Below are positions 46,214 to 56,351 of a stretch of DNA of 64,000 bases, one piece after another. Below the pieces are notes generated by a model. It was not told where the DNA came from. It made no database searches and saw only the letters and a list, made by a program, of their open reading frames with translations. Position 1 is the first letter of the stretch, and every line of letters starts with the position of its first letter. The stretch is from Dechloromonas sp. A34 (GTDB lineage: Bacteria; Pseudomonadota; Gammaproteobacteria; Burkholderiales; Rhodocyclaceae). Location of the stretch: the NCBI RefSeq assembly GCF_026261605.1, contig NZ_CP102486.1, positions 3,720,001-3,784,000 on the forward strand, written 5' to 3'. Both the position numbers and the translations under genes were made by a program.

Positions 46214-46519
46214 TCAGGAGGCTTCATGGGCCGGGATGACCAGCGGGTCACCGAACTCGGCTGCCATGTTGCAAAAATCGATGACCGAACTGACCGCCTG
46301 GCTGTGGGCGACAATACGCACCTGCTTGCCGGCCCGTTGCGCCTCCCTCTTGAGCAGGACGAGCAGTTGCAGGCCGGCGGTGTCGATTTCCGACACCTGC
46401 GCCAGATTCAGTTCCAGTTCACCGGTCGCGGCCAGCGCATCGAGCAGGAGCTGCTTCTGTTCGAGCGCGTGGTAGATGGTGAGATCCTCGGTGATGGTGA
46501 GTGGCTGACTGGACGACAT
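46214..46519 (-). CDS. STAS-domain protein
   Basis: 101 residues forming a single STAS domain: GELELNLAQVSEIDTAGLQLLVLLKREA matches the anti-sigma-factor-antagonist core, with Thr in place of the usual Ser at the phosphorylation site (D-T-A-G). Such proteins occur in some environmental chemotaxis operons, where they may bind CheA or a receptor. Lies between the second MCP gene and cheA. Confidence 0.88.
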   Translation of the reverse strand: MSSSQPLTITEDLTIYHALEQKQLLLDALAATGELELNLAQVSEIDTAGLQLLVLLKREAQRAGKQVRIVAHSQAVSSVIDFCNMAAEFGDPLVIPAHEAS

Positions 46520-46534
46520 TTGGCTTGCCTCGAT

Positions 46535-47791
46535 CTAGAACAGTTCGATACGGGATTCGGGCGGTGATGACGTTGCCGTATCCCGTCGCAGTGAGCTTTG
46601 GTGAGTGGCGCGCTGGCTCTCCATGACGTAGCGTCCGTAGAGGGCTTCCAGATGCTGGGCGATCGGCGTGTAGACGAAGGCGGGGTCGTCGTAACTGCCC
46701 AGGCGCTCGGCGAGCAGTCCGGCATGTTCATCGAGTTGGGACAGCGCCCCGACCACCTGTTCGATCTGTTGCCGGCTGACATCCTGAAACTGAACGCTGG
46801 CCTGGGCCGCCATGAACATGGCGGCGAGCTGGGTGCTGCTTTCCTGGACCTGAGCAAGAACATCCGCCTCGTGCCGCATCGAGTCCTCGTAGTGCTGGCC
46901 AAGATCCTTGAGCTGACTGGAGAAATACTCCAGTTTCTGCCGCTCCTTGGCGAGATGGTCATTCGACAGCTTGTCGCGAAATTGGGCCTCGATGTGTTCG
47001 GCCACCGAACCGATACCACGGCTGATCTGGACGACGGCAGTTTCGGTTTCGCTCGACAACTTGCGGACCTCGGCGGCGACCACGGCAAAGCCGCGCCCGG
47101 CCTCCCCCGCCCGGGCCGCCTCGATCGCGGCATTGAGGGCCAGCAGATTGGTCTGGCCGGCAACATGCTTGATCAGCTGGACCAGCGATTCCAGGGAATG
47201 GGCTTCCTGAACCACCTGGCTGACCCGCGCCTGATCCAGATCCGCCTCCTGCCGCCGCTGCTCGACGTACTCTTCCATCCTGGCGACGATGTTCTGGTTC
47301 TCGGCAATCCGGGCTTCGGAGTTGCGCATCAATTGGGCGGATTCGTCGGATGAGGCATTGACGAAACGATCCAGCTTGGTGACTTCTGTATCGATGGTTT
47401 GCAGGCGTTCGACGATATCGAACGCCGCCCTTTCAGTTTCGTCGATCACGCCCTTCAACTGGCCGCGGACCACGTCGTTGAAGTCATGAACCTGTTTCAG
47501 TTCCGCCGCTACCTCTTCGGCGATCCTCAGGAAGTTCTGCTGCTGATTTCTTCCCTGATCGGCGACCTGCTTCAACGAATGCATGTGCTCGCGGTCTCCC
47601 AGCTTGGCAAGCAGAACGTTGCCGAGGAAGGCGAGGAGGACGATGACCGCCGTGCCGACAGCATCGGTGAATGCCGTCGCGCCGAAGGCGTGATGAACCC
47701 GGTCGCGCAGGAAATACACGGCACACGCCGCTGCTAGCGCCACCAGCATGGCCACGAACAGTTCCCGTTGCAGGAGTTTGGTGAGATTCAT
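46535..47791 (-). CDS. MCP signalling protein with short membrane anchor
   Basis: 418 residues from ATG 47791. Two membrane segments near the start (about 10-28 and 38-60) have almost no periplasmic loop. A long coiled coil and the methyl-accepting signalling tip follow ([41 protein letters not shown]). Without a periplasmic sensor it may detect a membrane or cytoplasmic signal such as redox state. It starts 4 bases after the cheY stop. Confidence 0.9.
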   Translation of the reverse strand: MNLTKLLQRELFVAMLVALAAACAVYFLRDRVHHAFGATAFTDAVGTAVIVLLAFLGNVLLAKLGDREHMHSLKQVADQGRNQQQNFLRIAEEVAAELKQVHDFNDVVRGQLKGVIDETERAAFDIVERLQTIDTEVTKLDRFVNASSDESAQLMRNSEARIAENQNIVARMEEYVEQRRQEADLDQARVSQVVQEAHSLESLVQLIKHVAGQTNLLALNAAIEAARAGEAGRGFAVVAAEVRKLSSETETAVVQISRGIGSVAEHIEAQFRDKLSNDHLAKERQKLEYFSSQLKDLGQHYEDSMRHEADVLAQVQESSTQLAAMFMAAQASVQFQDVSRQQIEQVVGALSQLDEHAGLLAERLGSYDDPAFVYTPIAQHLEALYGRYVMESQRATHQSSLRRDTATSSPPESRIELF

Positions 47792-47795
47792 GATC

Positions 47796-48161
47796 TCAGC
47801 GCACAACCAGCTTGATCGTATTCAGCAAATCGTCTGCGGTGGCGGGTTTGACGATCCAGCCGGAAGCGCCGGCGGCCTTGGCTTCGAGCTTGCGCGACTG
47901 CTGCGACTCGGTGGTCAGGAACAGGATGGGCACGAACTTGTAGGCCGCCAGCTTGCGCACTTCCTTGATCAGGTCGATGCCGTTCATGCCGGGCATGTTG
48001 AGATCGGTGATCAGCAGATCGAGCTTGAGGCCGGTGCCCAGTTTGCGCAGGGCTTCTTCGGCATTGGCAGCCTTTTCAGTGGCGTAGCCGGCCTTGGTGA
48101 GAATGTTCGAGATGGACAGCAGAATCGTCGCCGAATCGTCCACCAGCATGATTGTCTTCAT
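47796..48161 (-). CDS. cheY: Chemotaxis response regulator CheY
   Basis: 121 residues, a single receiver domain. Acidic pair DD near residues 8-9, phospho-acceptor Asp in [13 protein letters not shown], Thr in FLTTES, and Lys in WIVKPA. It is the first gene of the chemosensory operon that runs to 33974. The upstream gap (48162-48377) shows no sigma-54 site or gene; the promoter is probably there but I could not define it. Confidence 0.93.
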   Translation of the reverse strand: MKTIMLVDDSATILLSISNILTKAGYATEKAANAEEALRKLGTGLKLDLLITDLNMPGMNGIDLIKEVRKLAAYKFVPILFLTTESQQSRKLEAKAAGASGWIVKPATADDLLNTIKLVVR

Positions 48162-48377
48162 AGCGCCTTCCTCTCGAGGAGGGGCGCAAACCCGTGGTCC
48201 AGACCTGCCTGAGCAAGTTGCAAGAACGTTCGAACCCCTTTGGAGGCGATAGTCTCAAAGGTGCCCTGTTTTGTTTATGCGTGAATGCCGCGGCCAATTG
48301 CGGTTTATACGTAGTTCCACACCAGCCCACCGGCCGAGGCGCCGAGTCTGCGCCGCGACAACGCCGGAGCAGCCATG

Positions 48378-48411
48378 AAAAAAACCGCTGAAATCATCGA
48401 TTTCAACGGCT
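48378..48411 (-). terminator. Rho-independent terminator of fpr
   Basis: On the minus strand GCCGTTGAAATC and GATTTCAGCGGT pair (12 bp with two wobble pairs, loop GAT) and are followed by seven T. It lies 19 bases past the fpr stop at 48430. Confidence 0.85.
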
Positions 48412-48429
48412 TTACCTGACTGAACCCGG

Positions 48430-49209
48430 CTATTTCTCGACGAAAGCCCGTTCGATCACGTAGTCGCCCAACACCCCGGTGTGGTGGTTGCCGACCACGA
48501 AGCCGCGCGCATCGAGCATGGCGGCCGTATCGGCCAGCATGGCCGGACTGCCGCAGATCATTGCCCGGTCGGTCGTCGGATCGAGCGGCGGCAGGTCGAT
48601 ATCGGCGAACAGCTTGCCGGACTCGATCAGGTCGGTCAGCCTGCCTTCGTTGCGGAACGGCTCGCGGGTCACCGTCGGGTAGTAGATCAGCTTCTCCCGC
48701 GCCCAGTCACCGAAGAACTCGTGCTCAACGATTTCGTGCTGGATGTAGTCGTGGTAGGCCAGTTCGTTGGTCCAGCGCACGCCGTGGATGAGAACGATCT
48801 TCTCGAATTTCTCATAGACCTCGGGATCGTGGATCAGGCTCATGAAGGGTGCCAGGCCGGTACCAGTGGCGAACATGAACAACCGCTTGCCCGGCTTCAG
48901 GTCATGGAGGACCAGCGTTCCGGTCGGCTTCTTGCTGACGATCAGCGGGTCGCCTGGCTGCAGGTGCTGCAGGCGGGAGGTCAGCGGCCCGTCCGGCACC
49001 TTGATGCTGAAGAACTCCAGGTGTTCCTCGTGGTTGGCGCTGGCGATGCTGTAGGCACGGGTCAGCGGCCGGCCATTGACTTCTAGGCCGATCATCACGA
49101 ACTGGCCGTTGACGAAACGCAGCCCCGGATCGCGCGTGGTGCGGAAGGAAAACAGAGTGTCGTTCCAGTGATGGACGGAGATGATTTTCTCGGTGGCAAG
49201 GTTACTCAT
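48430..49209 (-). CDS. fpr: Ferredoxin/flavodoxin-NADP+ reductase
   Basis: 259 residues, typical for bacterial Fpr. FAD-binding motif RAYSIAS, NADP-binding region FATGTGLAPFMSLI, and a C-terminal GVLGDYVIERAFVEK with aromatic-depleted end typical of this subclass. It exchanges electrons between NADPH and ferredoxin or flavodoxin in the cytoplasm. Divergent from a LysR regulator gene (102-base gap), a layout known in Pseudomonas for fprA and finR. Confidence 0.95.
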   Translation of the reverse strand: MSNLATEKIISVHHWNDTLFSFRTTRDPGLRFVNGQFVMIGLEVNGRPLTRAYSIASANHEEHLEFFSIKVPDGPLTSRLQHLQPGDPLIVSKKPTGTLVLHDLKPGKRLFMFATGTGLAPFMSLIHDPEVYEKFEKIVLIHGVRWTNELAYHDYIQHEIVEHEFFGDWAREKLIYYPTVTREPFRNEGRLTDLIESGKLFADIDLPPLDPTTDRAMICGSPAMLADTAAMLDARGFVVGNHHTGVLGDYVIERAFVEK

Positions 49210-49311
49210 GGCGGCAATTTCCGTCGAAGTTCGGTGACGGACTGAATCATAGGCTGCGCACGATATAAATATAAGCGGATAATTTCGCTAACCATTACCT
49301 GTTTTATCAAT

Positions 49312-50235
49312 ATGAAAATCACTCTGCGCCAGCTCGAAATCTTCGCCGCCATCGCCCATGGCGAAAATGTCTCACGGGCGGCCGAGGCGCTCGCCATGTC
49401 GCAGTCGGCGGCGAGCAGCGCCCTGGTCGAACTGGAGCGGCAATTCGACTGCCCGCTGTTCGACCGCATCGGCAAGTCGCTGCGCCTGAACAGCACCGGC
49501 CGCGGCCTGCTACCCCAGGCCCACGACCTGTTGGCACGTGCCGCCAACATCGAAGGCTATCTCGCCGGCGGCATCCTCGGCCCGCTGGCGGTCGGCGCCA
49601 CGTTGACCATCGGCAACTACCTGGCGACGCTGGTCGCCGCCGAATACCTGCGCCGCCACCCGGCCTCGAAGATCGGGCTCCACGTCGCGAATACGGAACG
49701 CATTGTCGAGCAGGTCGTCGGGTCCGAACTCGATATCGGCCTGATCGAGGGCGAGGCCAACCACCCCGACCTGCTGCTCGAACCGTGGCTGGACGACGCG
49801 CTGGTCGTTTTCTGCGCCCCGCATCATGCGCTGGCGACGGCTGGCATGGCCGACGATGCGACCTTGATCGAACAGCAGTGGATCGTCCGTGAACGCGGCT
49901 CGGGAACCCGCGCCCTGTTCGACCGGGTCATTGCCCGCTCCCTGCCGGCGCTGCGCATCCAGCTCGAACTGGAACACACCGAAGCGATCAAGCGCGCCGT
50001 CGAATCCGGCCTCGGTGTCGGCTGCCTGTCGCGCCTTTCGCTGCGCGAGGCCTTTCGCCGGGGCAGCCTGATCGAGATCAAGACACCGCAATTCGACCTC
50101 AATCGCCGCTTCTATTTCGCCCGCCATCGGCAACGTCAGATCAGTCCGGCAGCACAGACCTTCCTTGCCCTGTGCCGGGAAGCTACCGGAACGGCGCGGG
50201 GAACCGATACCCTGCAACTCCCGTTCATCAGCTAA
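49312..50235 (+). CDS. LysR-family transcriptional regulator
   Basis: 307 residues. N-terminal winged helix-turn-helix (LRQLEIFAAIAHGENVSRAAEALAMSQSAASSALVELE) and a C-terminal type-2 periplasmic-binding-like effector domain. Divergent transcription from fpr suggests it controls fpr, as FinR does in Pseudomonas, and probably itself, through the 102-base intergenic region, where an A/T-rich stretch lies around 49260-49280. Effector unknown. Confidence 0.92.
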   Translation: MKITLRQLEIFAAIAHGENVSRAAEALAMSQSAASSALVELERQFDCPLFDRIGKSLRLNSTGRGLLPQAHDLLARAANIEGYLAGGILGPLAVGATLTIGNYLATLVAAEYLRRHPASKIGLHVANTERIVEQVVGSELDIGLIEGEANHPDLLLEPWLDDALVVFCAPHHALATAGMADDATLIEQQWIVRERGSGTRALFDRVIARSLPALRIQLELEHTEAIKRAVESGLGVGCLSRLSLREAFRRGSLIEIKTPQFDLNRRFYFARHRQRQISPAAQTFLALCREATGTARGTDTLQLPFIS

Positions 50236-50444
50236 TACCTCGGGCCAATTGAGTTTTCTGCGCACAGCGGTTTAGCGGGTCTGAAGACCATGATGGCTTT
50301 CCCGATTTCGAGACTGCTCACGCTCTGACATCCTCGAAGCCTTTGCCCGATGGCCAGAAAAGTGGACCATGCGAACGTCAAAGAACCTCGCTCAATCTAC
50401 GAATCCAGCATTTTTCGAAAAATTTGGTGACGGAAAAAGTTGAC

Positions 50445-50459
50445 TGGCGTCAAATTTGC
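50445..50459 (+). promoter_or_regulatory. Weak sigma-54-like site upstream of the porin
   Basis: TGGCGT-CAAAT-TTGC has correct GG/GC spacing but two -24 mismatches, and lies 105 bases before the porin ATG at 50565. The rest of 50236-50564 has no gene and no other structure I would call. Confidence 0.3.
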
Positions 50460-50564
50460 TTCCAATCAACTTTGAAAAAAGATGCCGGCTGAGTAGGCTT
50501 TTTCAAGTCATTCACAACTCACCCTGCTACAGACGAATAAGTTGCGCTCAATGCTGAGGGTGAT

Positions 50565-51905
50565 ATGCGTAAAGCAATATTTGCTGCCGGTGCACCGTGG
50601 GGTCGGGACTGGTCGGCGCTGATTGTTTTTGGACTGTGGATGGGCTCTGCGGCGGCAGAGCCCCCCGATTTCGATGCCAATACCCTGACCGGTGGCTGGT
50701 CCGGCTTGCGCGCCGAACAATCCGGGCAGGGTTGGGACTGGGATCTGGGTCTGCGCCTGGAGCAAATGTCGGTCGTGCGCGGTGGCCTGGCACAAGGCGG
50801 ACGACCACTGACGCACCTTGATTTCAAGCTCAAGGCCGATCTGGACAAGATCATGGGCTGGCATGGCGCCACCGCCTTCTTCAACCTGATCGATGATCGT
50901 GGCGGCAAGCCCAATACCGACTACGCCGGGAGCCTGCTCGGCGTCTCGAATGTCGAAGTACCGGTGGCAACCACCCGCCTGTTTCATGCCTGGATTCAAA
51001 AAGAGTGGGCGGAAGGCCAGTTCTCGCTGCTTACCGGTCTGTATCCGATCGACTCCGAATTCATGGTGGTGGATTCCGCCGGGGTCTTTGTCCAGCCCGG
51101 TTACGGCGCGCTGGCCGATGTGGCACTGACTCGCGGCCCTTCCATCTTCAACAACTCGGCATTTGGCCTGCGCGGCAAGTGGACCTCGGCCGACCGCAGT
51201 CTCTATGCGCAGGGAGCGGTCCTCGACGGCATTCCCGGCGACCCGAAGCACGCGGTTGGCACACGGGTCCGTTTTGCAGCGGGCGATGGCGTCATGGCGA
51301 TCATGGAGGTCGGCCACCGGCCGGTTGCGGAAATTCCCGATATTGATTTTGCGGCAGACGAAATGCGACCGGATACGGAAGCCAAAGCCCCCGAACCGGA
51401 GCCTGGATTCGCAAAGTATGCCCTGGGTCTCTGGGGTTATTCCGAACGCGTCGATGACCTGGTCGATGTCGATGACAACGGTGCCCCGGCCAAACGGCGC
51501 AGTCTGGGCTGGTACGCCCTGGCGGAAAGGACCGTTTGGCGGGAAACCGCGGTCGGCGATGTCACGGTTTTTGCCCGTTACAGCCAGAACGATGGCAATT
51601 CCATCGCCCTGGAGCGTTCCTTGAACCTGGGCGTCACCCTGAAGGGGCCGTTCAAGGGGCGCGATAACGATGTCGCCGGGCTGGGTTATAGCCGGGGCAT
51701 GATTTCCGACAAATACCGCGTATTTCTGGAATCCGGCGGTGCGCTACCGACCCGGTTCGAGGATGCCTGGGAATTGACCTACCGCTTTCAAATGGAAAAC
51801 TGGCTGGCCATCCAGCCAGTTCTCCAGTTCATCCGCCATCCCGGCGCCGACCAGAGCGTGCGCAATGCCACGGTAATCGGTCTGCGGCTGGATTTGGCAC
51901 TTTGA
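50565..51905 (+). CDS. OprB-type carbohydrate-selective porin
   Basis: 446 residues with a signal peptide (to about AAA-EPPD). The sequence has OprB-family features: an N-terminal LTGGWSGLRAEQSGQGWDWDLGL, repeated strands such as LFHAWIQKEWAEGQFSLLTGLYPID, and the C-terminal ELTYRFQMENWLAIQPVLQFIRHPGAD block. It would form a 16- to 18-stranded outer-membrane channel for sugars or other small solutes. It ends in DLAL, less aromatic than usual. Followed 48 bases later by a monoheme cytochrome in the same direction. Confidence 0.88.
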   Translation: MRKAIFAAGAPWGRDWSALIVFGLWMGSAAAEPPDFDANTLTGGWSGLRAEQSGQGWDWDLGLRLEQMSVVRGGLAQGGRPLTHLDFKLKADLDKIMGWHGATAFFNLIDDRGGKPNTDYAGSLLGVSNVEVPVATTRLFHAWIQKEWAEGQFSLLTGLYPIDSEFMVVDSAGVFVQPGYGALADVALTRGPSIFNNSAFGLRGKWTSADRSLYAQGAVLDGIPGDPKHAVGTRVRFAAGDGVMAIMEVGHRPVAEIPDIDFAADEMRPDTEAKAPEPEPGFAKYALGLWGYSERVDDLVDVDDNGAPAKRRSLGWYALAERTVWRETAVGDVTVFARYSQNDGNSIALERSLNLGVTLKGPFKGRDNDVAGLGYSRGMISDKYRVFLESGGALPTRFEDAWELTYRFQMENWLAIQPVLQFIRHPGADQSVRNATVIGLRLDLAL

Positions 51906-51953
51906 CCCATGAGCTTCGATACCAGGCGTTCCCCCGATATGAAAGGAAATACT

Positions 51954-52379
51954 GTGGCGACCAAAACTCACTCCTACTTTCGCGTCTTCGCGAGTGTTTT
52001 CGCCCTGTGCATCTGCTCGACGCTGAGCTTTGCCGAAAATGGCAATGTGCCCCACAACGATCCCTTCCCCAAGGGACTACAGGGCAACCTCGCGCACGGG
52101 CGGGCAGTATTTGAGGAGAACTGCATGCGTTGCCACGGTCAGCGTGGCGATGGCAAAGGGCCCGATGCCAAAACGCTTGACCTGAAGCCGCTGAGCTTCC
52201 AGACCGACAGTTTTCGTGCCGAATTCGGCCGGCGAGACATTTTTACAAGCACGGCACTGGGTAAACTGGGCACACACATGCCGACTTGGTTGAAGAATAT
52301 GGACGATCAGGATGTCGCCGATGTCAGTGAATATGTTTATCAACGCTTTGTCCTCAGACAAATTGACCATACTAATTAA
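51954..52379 (+). CDS. Monoheme cytochrome c
   Basis: 141 residues if started at GTG 51954, which has AAAGGAAA in front; ATG 51939 is an alternative. Signal peptide to about SFA-ENGN. One heme motif CMRCH and a Met ligand in THMPTW, a class-I fold similar to the domains of the cytochromes at 11353-13372 (shared GDGKGPDAK.LDLKP). Downstream of the porin gene, it may be exported together with it, but their link is not obvious. Confidence 0.85.
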   Translation: MATKTHSYFRVFASVFALCICSTLSFAENGNVPHNDPFPKGLQGNLAHGRAVFEENCMRCHGQRGDGKGPDAKTLDLKPLSFQTDSFRAEFGRRDIFTSTALGKLGTHMPTWLKNMDDQDVADVSEYVYQRFVLRQIDHTN

Positions 52380-52419
52380 GCAATTCCATAAGCGCCCCAA
52401 CATAACGCGGAATAAATCC

Positions 52420-52836
52420 ATGATGCACATCCGACATAACCTATGGTGCCTGCCCTTTCTGCTGCTGGCGCTGGCCGGCTGCGACCAGGAGTTCAAGCTG
52501 GTCGCCGACGACGGAACGGAAACCCGGGGCACAATCATCATCAATGCCAGCCCGCCCAACGAGATTTCCATCACCCTCAAGGGCGAGGAGTTTGCGGGCT
52601 ATTGGCGCTCCTACGTGGTCGATGAAAGCGAGGCAGTCCGCAAACACTACGGTGCCTGGAGTTCGACCTACAAGAACTATGCGAGCGGCCAGTCGTCGCT
52701 CAAGCTGCGCCATGCTCACGCCGTCATGCGTGGCAACAAGGGCTCGTTGATGGAATGCGAGTTCGATTACCGCGGTGAGAAAAACGGGCAAGGCGTTTGC
52801 GACCTGGCCGGAACGAAATACCGCTTGCTGTATTGA
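52420..52836 (+). CDS. Small lipoprotein of unknown function
   Basis: 138 residues from ATG 52420 (an adjacent ATG at 52423 is equivalent). A lipobox LALAGC marks a lipoprotein of about 118 mature residues. No family is recognised; the mature part has a basic patch ([16 protein letters not shown]) and two further cysteines (MECEFDY, GVCDLAG) that could form a disulfide. Between the monoheme cytochrome and an MCP gene. Confidence 0.75.
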   Translation: MMHIRHNLWCLPFLLLALAGCDQEFKLVADDGTETRGTIIINASPPNEISITLKGEEFAGYWRSYVVDESEAVRKHYGAWSSTYKNYASGQSSLKLRHAHAVMRGNKGSLMECEFDYRGEKNGQGVCDLAGTKYRLLY

Positions 52837-52889
52837 ATTCATTGAGAAAGCCGTTTCCCTTACTTTTGCAGCCCCCAACAGGAGTCGAT

Positions 52890-54497
52890 ATGTCCGTCAA
52901 AACAAGATTGCTGCTCATGGCCGGCGTCGCAATAGCCTTCAGTATCCTGATCGTTGGATTCGCGATTATCCAGATGGGGCGCCTCGCCGATCTGCAAAAC
53001 GAGGGTTACAGCAAGACGCAGACGCAGGCTGCGGCGGGCGAGGCTTCACAACTGGGAAGCCAGTTCTATCAGGTGATCGCCGACACGATCATCAACCGCA
53101 ATGTGGAAGAGTCGAAAAAATTGTTTGCCGACTTGCTCGTCGAGGCCAAGGGCGATCTGGACAAACTGGCCAGGGAAGCCGATACCGCCGAGGAGCGTCA
53201 GGCGGTAGCCAACGCCCAGGAGTCGGTAGTCAAGCTGGTCGAGCTTTTCGAGAAGAAGCTGTTACCCATCCTCTCGGAAAAAAACAAGGTCGACGCCGAG
53301 CTCAGCAGTCTCGACGGCGAAATCGACAAAAACGTCCAGGGGATTCGCGTACAACTGCAAAAAGTCGCCAAATCCATGAATGCCGAGGCTGAAATTGCCG
53401 ACCGCGAGTTCGACGCCATCGGCAAGACGGCTATCCGTACGGTGCTGCTGGTTGCCGTCCTCTCGGCGATTGCCCTGGGCATTTTTTCCTTCGTCACGAT
53501 CCGCGCCATCATCCTGCCCCTCAACGAGGCCCAGCGCGTCACGGCGAGTATCGCGGCCGGCGACCTGTCGCAGGCCGTTCTGCTGAACAATCGGAATGAC
53601 GAGTTCGGCCAGATGCTGACCTCCTGCGAGAAAATGCGCAACAGCCTGCGCGAAATCGCGCAGGCCTTGCAGGATGGTGCGAACGATATCGCCTCGACCA
53701 GCACCCAGCTGGCGGCAACTACGACGCAAATCGCCAAATCGACCGAAACGCAGTCCCAGGAAGCTTCGTCTATGGCCGCCTCGGTCGAGGAACTCTCAGT
53801 CAGCATCACCCACATGTCCGACCGGGCGGAGGATGTGCGCGGGGCGGCGACCGATTCCGGGAAGATTGCCGAGCAGGGCGTGCAGGCCGTCACCCGGATG
53901 ATGGACGAAAATCAACGGACAGCTCACAACATCGAAGACGCGGCCACGCAGATCCGTAACCTTGGTGCGCTGTCCGACCGGATTTCAACGATCGTCAAGG
54001 TCATTCGCGAGGTTGCCGAGCAGACCAATCTGTTGGCGCTGAATGCCGCCATCGAAGCGGCGCGGGCCGGTGAGCAGGGGCGCGGCTTTGCCGTCGTTGC
54101 CGACGAAGTGCGCAAGCTGGCCGAGCGGACCGGCAAATCGACCAGCGATATCACCGTAGTCATTGAAGACGTGCAGCGGGCGACGCTGGCGGCAGTCGAC
54201 ACCATGGAAAAAGCGGTCACTGCCGAACGGAACAGCATGGATCTGTCGCACGACGTCAGTAACTCGATCACCAAGATTCGCGACGAATCTTCGCGGGTCG
54301 TCTTTGCCGTCGCCGACATTACCGGCGCCCTCCGCGAGCAGGGGACGGCCAGCACCGACATTGCAAGGCGCGTCGAAATGGTTTCTCAAATGGGAGAAGA
54401 AAATTGCGCCGCAGTCGAGGAGACCGCGGTCGCCGCCAGCAGTCTGGAAAATCTGGCGGCTCGCCTGAAGATTGCAGCAGGGCGATTCAGGCTTTAA
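52890..54497 (+). CDS. Methyl-accepting chemotaxis protein
   Basis: 535 residues from ATG 52890 (AGGAG upstream). TM1 about 7-27, a helical periplasmic sensor about 30-185, TM2 about 190-210 ([19 protein letters not shown]), HAMP and the methyl-accepting domain with [42 protein letters not shown]. It lies outside the chemosensory operon. An IS110-type element begins 11 bases after its stop. Confidence 0.93.
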   Translation: MSVKTRLLLMAGVAIAFSILIVGFAIIQMGRLADLQNEGYSKTQTQAAAGEASQLGSQFYQVIADTIINRNVEESKKLFADLLVEAKGDLDKLAREADTAEERQAVANAQESVVKLVELFEKKLLPILSEKNKVDAELSSLDGEIDKNVQGIRVQLQKVAKSMNAEAEIADREFDAIGKTAIRTVLLVAVLSAIALGIFSFVTIRAIILPLNEAQRVTASIAAGDLSQAVLLNNRNDEFGQMLTSCEKMRNSLREIAQALQDGANDIASTSTQLAATTTQIAKSTETQSQEASSMAASVEELSVSITHMSDRAEDVRGAATDSGKIAEQGVQAVTRMMDENQRTAHNIEDAATQIRNLGALSDRISTIVKVIREVAEQTNLLALNAAIEAARAGEQGRGFAVVADEVRKLAERTGKSTSDITVVIEDVQRATLAAVDTMEKAVTAERNSMDLSHDVSNSITKIRDESSRVVFAVADITGALREQGTASTDIARRVEMVSQMGEENCAAVEETAVAASSLENLAARLKIAAGRFRL

Positions 54498-54589
54498 GAG
54501 GCTAATGGGATGGTCGCCCCTCCCAGAAACGGCATCAAAGTGCCAAAGTGGCGATAGCAATATCCCACTGAGTGAGAGGAGCGACCGAA

Positions 54590-55618
54590 ATGAAGATTAC
54601 GACAGTTGGCATCGATCTGGCAAAACAGCTCTTTCAGGTTCATGGTGTTGATGAGCGAGGAAAGGCGGTGCTCAAGAAGCAACTGAAGCGCGATCAAGTA
54701 TTGCCGTTTTTCGCCAATTTTCAGTGCTGCCTGATCGGCCTGGAAGCCTGTGGTGGCGCTCATTTTTGGGCGAACAAACTGCAGGCGATGGGCCATACGG
54801 TGAAACTGATGGCACCGCAGTTTGTAAAGCCGTATGTGAAGAGTAATAAGAACGATGTGGCCGATGCCGAGGCGATTTGTGAGGCGGTAAGTCGACCAAA
54901 CATGCGCTTTGTGCCAATCAAGACAGGCGAACAGCAAGCAGTTCTGGCACTGCATCGAGCCCGCCAAGGCTTCGTCAAGGCGAGAACGGCTCAGGCCAAC
55001 CAGATTCGTGGCCTGCTGGCTGAATACGGCATCATCATCCCGCAAGGCATTGGGTACATCGGTAAGCGACTGCCCGAGATTCTGGAGGATGCTGAGAACG
55101 GCTTGCCTGGCATTTTTCGCCACCTGATTGCACGCCTTGGTGACCACCTCAAAGAGTTGGATCGGCAGGTCCAAGACTTGGAAGTACAAATCCAAGCGTG
55201 GCACCGGGAGAGCGTGGCGAGTAGAAAGTTAGCGCAGATTCCCGGCATTGGCCCGATCACGGCAAGCGCCTTGGTAGCATCGATCGGGAATGCGCGGAAC
55301 TTTGAGAATGGGCGCCAATTGGCAGCTTGGTTAGGGCTGGTACCACGCCAGAACTCCAGCGGCGGCAAGCAAACGCTGCTGGGTATCAGCAAACGAGGCG
55401 ACACTTATCTGCGAACCCTGCTAATCCACGGAGCACGAGCCGTGGTTCGTATCGCCGAGCACAAAGCTGCCTATGCCGGCAGTTGGCTCGCGGAGGTTAT
55501 GGGACGACGTCACAAGAACGTGGCCGCAGTGGCACAGGCCAACAAGAACGCTCGAATTGTTTGGGCACTCCTGGCTCACGAGCGAGACTACGAACCCTGC
55601 TACGGATCGGCGGCATGA
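54590..55618 (+). CDS. IS110-family transposase
   Basis: 342 residues from ATG 54590 (GAGAGGAG upstream). The N-terminal RuvC-like DEDD domain shows GIDLAKQLFQVHG, GLEACGGAHFWA and NDVADAEAICEA. The C-terminal Tnp20 domain has IPGIGPITASALVASIG and the probable catalytic Ser in PRQNSSGGKQTLLGISKRGD. Full length and apparently intact. Confidence 0.95.
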   Translation: MKITTVGIDLAKQLFQVHGVDERGKAVLKKQLKRDQVLPFFANFQCCLIGLEACGGAHFWANKLQAMGHTVKLMAPQFVKPYVKSNKNDVADAEAICEAVSRPNMRFVPIKTGEQQAVLALHRARQGFVKARTAQANQIRGLLAEYGIIIPQGIGYIGKRLPEILEDAENGLPGIFRHLIARLGDHLKELDRQVQDLEVQIQAWHRESVASRKLAQIPGIGPITASALVASIGNARNFENGRQLAAWLGLVPRQNSSGGKQTLLGISKRGDTYLRTLLIHGARAVVRIAEHKAAYAGSWLAEVMGRRHKNVAAVAQANKNARIVWALLAHERDYEPCYGSAA

Positions 55619-55639
55619 ATATGGGTTATCCACAGTGCC

Positions 55640-55945
55640 GCTGCCCTACGGTCTAAAAGGACCTTCGGCCATCGGCCCCATGGATAACCCTGCAAGGTAA
55701 CAATACAACGGCAGCAAACATCAAGGAGAACCACCGATTGCACAGGCAATCATGACGTGATGGCGAAATAGGTTAGACCGGGATCGGTGAATGCTGCTGT
55801 GAACTTCGTACTTCGGGTACTGGGGGCTGTTGAGCGACCGATCTGCATATTCCATCAGGGACAGAGGCCTTGGCCTCGATCAAAGTCCGGATCTATGGCT
55901 GCAATCTCCACCTGTTGAACGTCACTGATTGAGGGCTTGGCAAAC
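55640..55945 (+). ncRNA. Candidate bridge RNA of the IS110-family element
   Basis: In IS1111-group elements the guide (bridge) RNA is, from recent work as I recall it, encoded in the long non-coding 3' part. Here 55619-55946 is non-coding and rich in local hairpins: GGGTTATCCA/TGGATAACCC (55623-55632 and 55681-55690), GTAC-TTCGG-GTAC (55808-55820) and GAGGCC-GGCCTC (55864-55877). Ends are guessed; no loop-target matching was attempted. Confidence 0.4.
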
Positions 55946-55994
55946 CGGGGCGACCATCTATGTTCACAATCATTTGCATGTCGTAAACTGGGGC

Positions 55995-56351
55995 ATGAGA
56001 AAGAGATACCCCAGCGATATCAGCAAGGAAGCATTCGAAGAGATCAGGCCCTTGCTGGAAAGCGTGCGCAAACAGACCAAGCCGCGGACGGTTGATTTAT
56101 ATGAAGTGTTCTGCGGCGTGCTGTATTTGCTGAAAAGCGGTTGCCAGTGGCGGATGTTGCCGAGTGAATATCCGAAATGGCGAACGGTGCATGCCTACTT
56201 CGCCAAGTGGAGCGAGCCTGGTCCAGACGGTTTCAGCGTCCTGGAGCGGGCTTTAAAAAAATGTGGTTGGCGAGGCTCGTACAAGACAGGGGCGCAAATT
56301 CTCGACGAGCTTTTTGATCGTCGACGCGCAGAGCGTCAAGAATACCGATAG
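55995..56351 (+). CDS. IS5-family transposase, first frame (OrfA)
   Basis: 118 residues from ATG 55995, matching the N-terminal DNA-binding part of IS5-type transposases (YPSDISKEAFEEIRPLLES, DLYEVFCGVLYLLKSGCQWRMLP). It ends shortly after the frame overlap; a frameshift is needed to join OrfB and make the full enzyme. A TTTTT run in the overlap (56308-56314) is a plausible slip site. Confidence 0.85.
   Translation: MRKRYPSDISKEAFEEIRPLLESVRKQTKPRTVDLYEVFCGVLYLLKSGCQWRMLPSEYPKWRTVHAYFAKWSEPGPDGFSVLERALKKCGWRGSYKTGAQILDELFDRRRAERQEYR

Larger units (their letters stand above)
54509..55958 (+). mobile_element. IS110-family element, IS1111-like
   Basis: Bounded by a 12-base inverted repeat: GATGGTCGCCCC at 54509-54520 and GGGGCGACCATC at 55947-55958. 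The interval of about 1450 bases fits IS1111-group elements, which have subterminal inverted repeats, so the true ends may be a few bases further out. It holds one transposase gene with a short 5' (about 70 bases) and a long 3' (about 340 bases) non-coding part. Confidence 0.8.
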
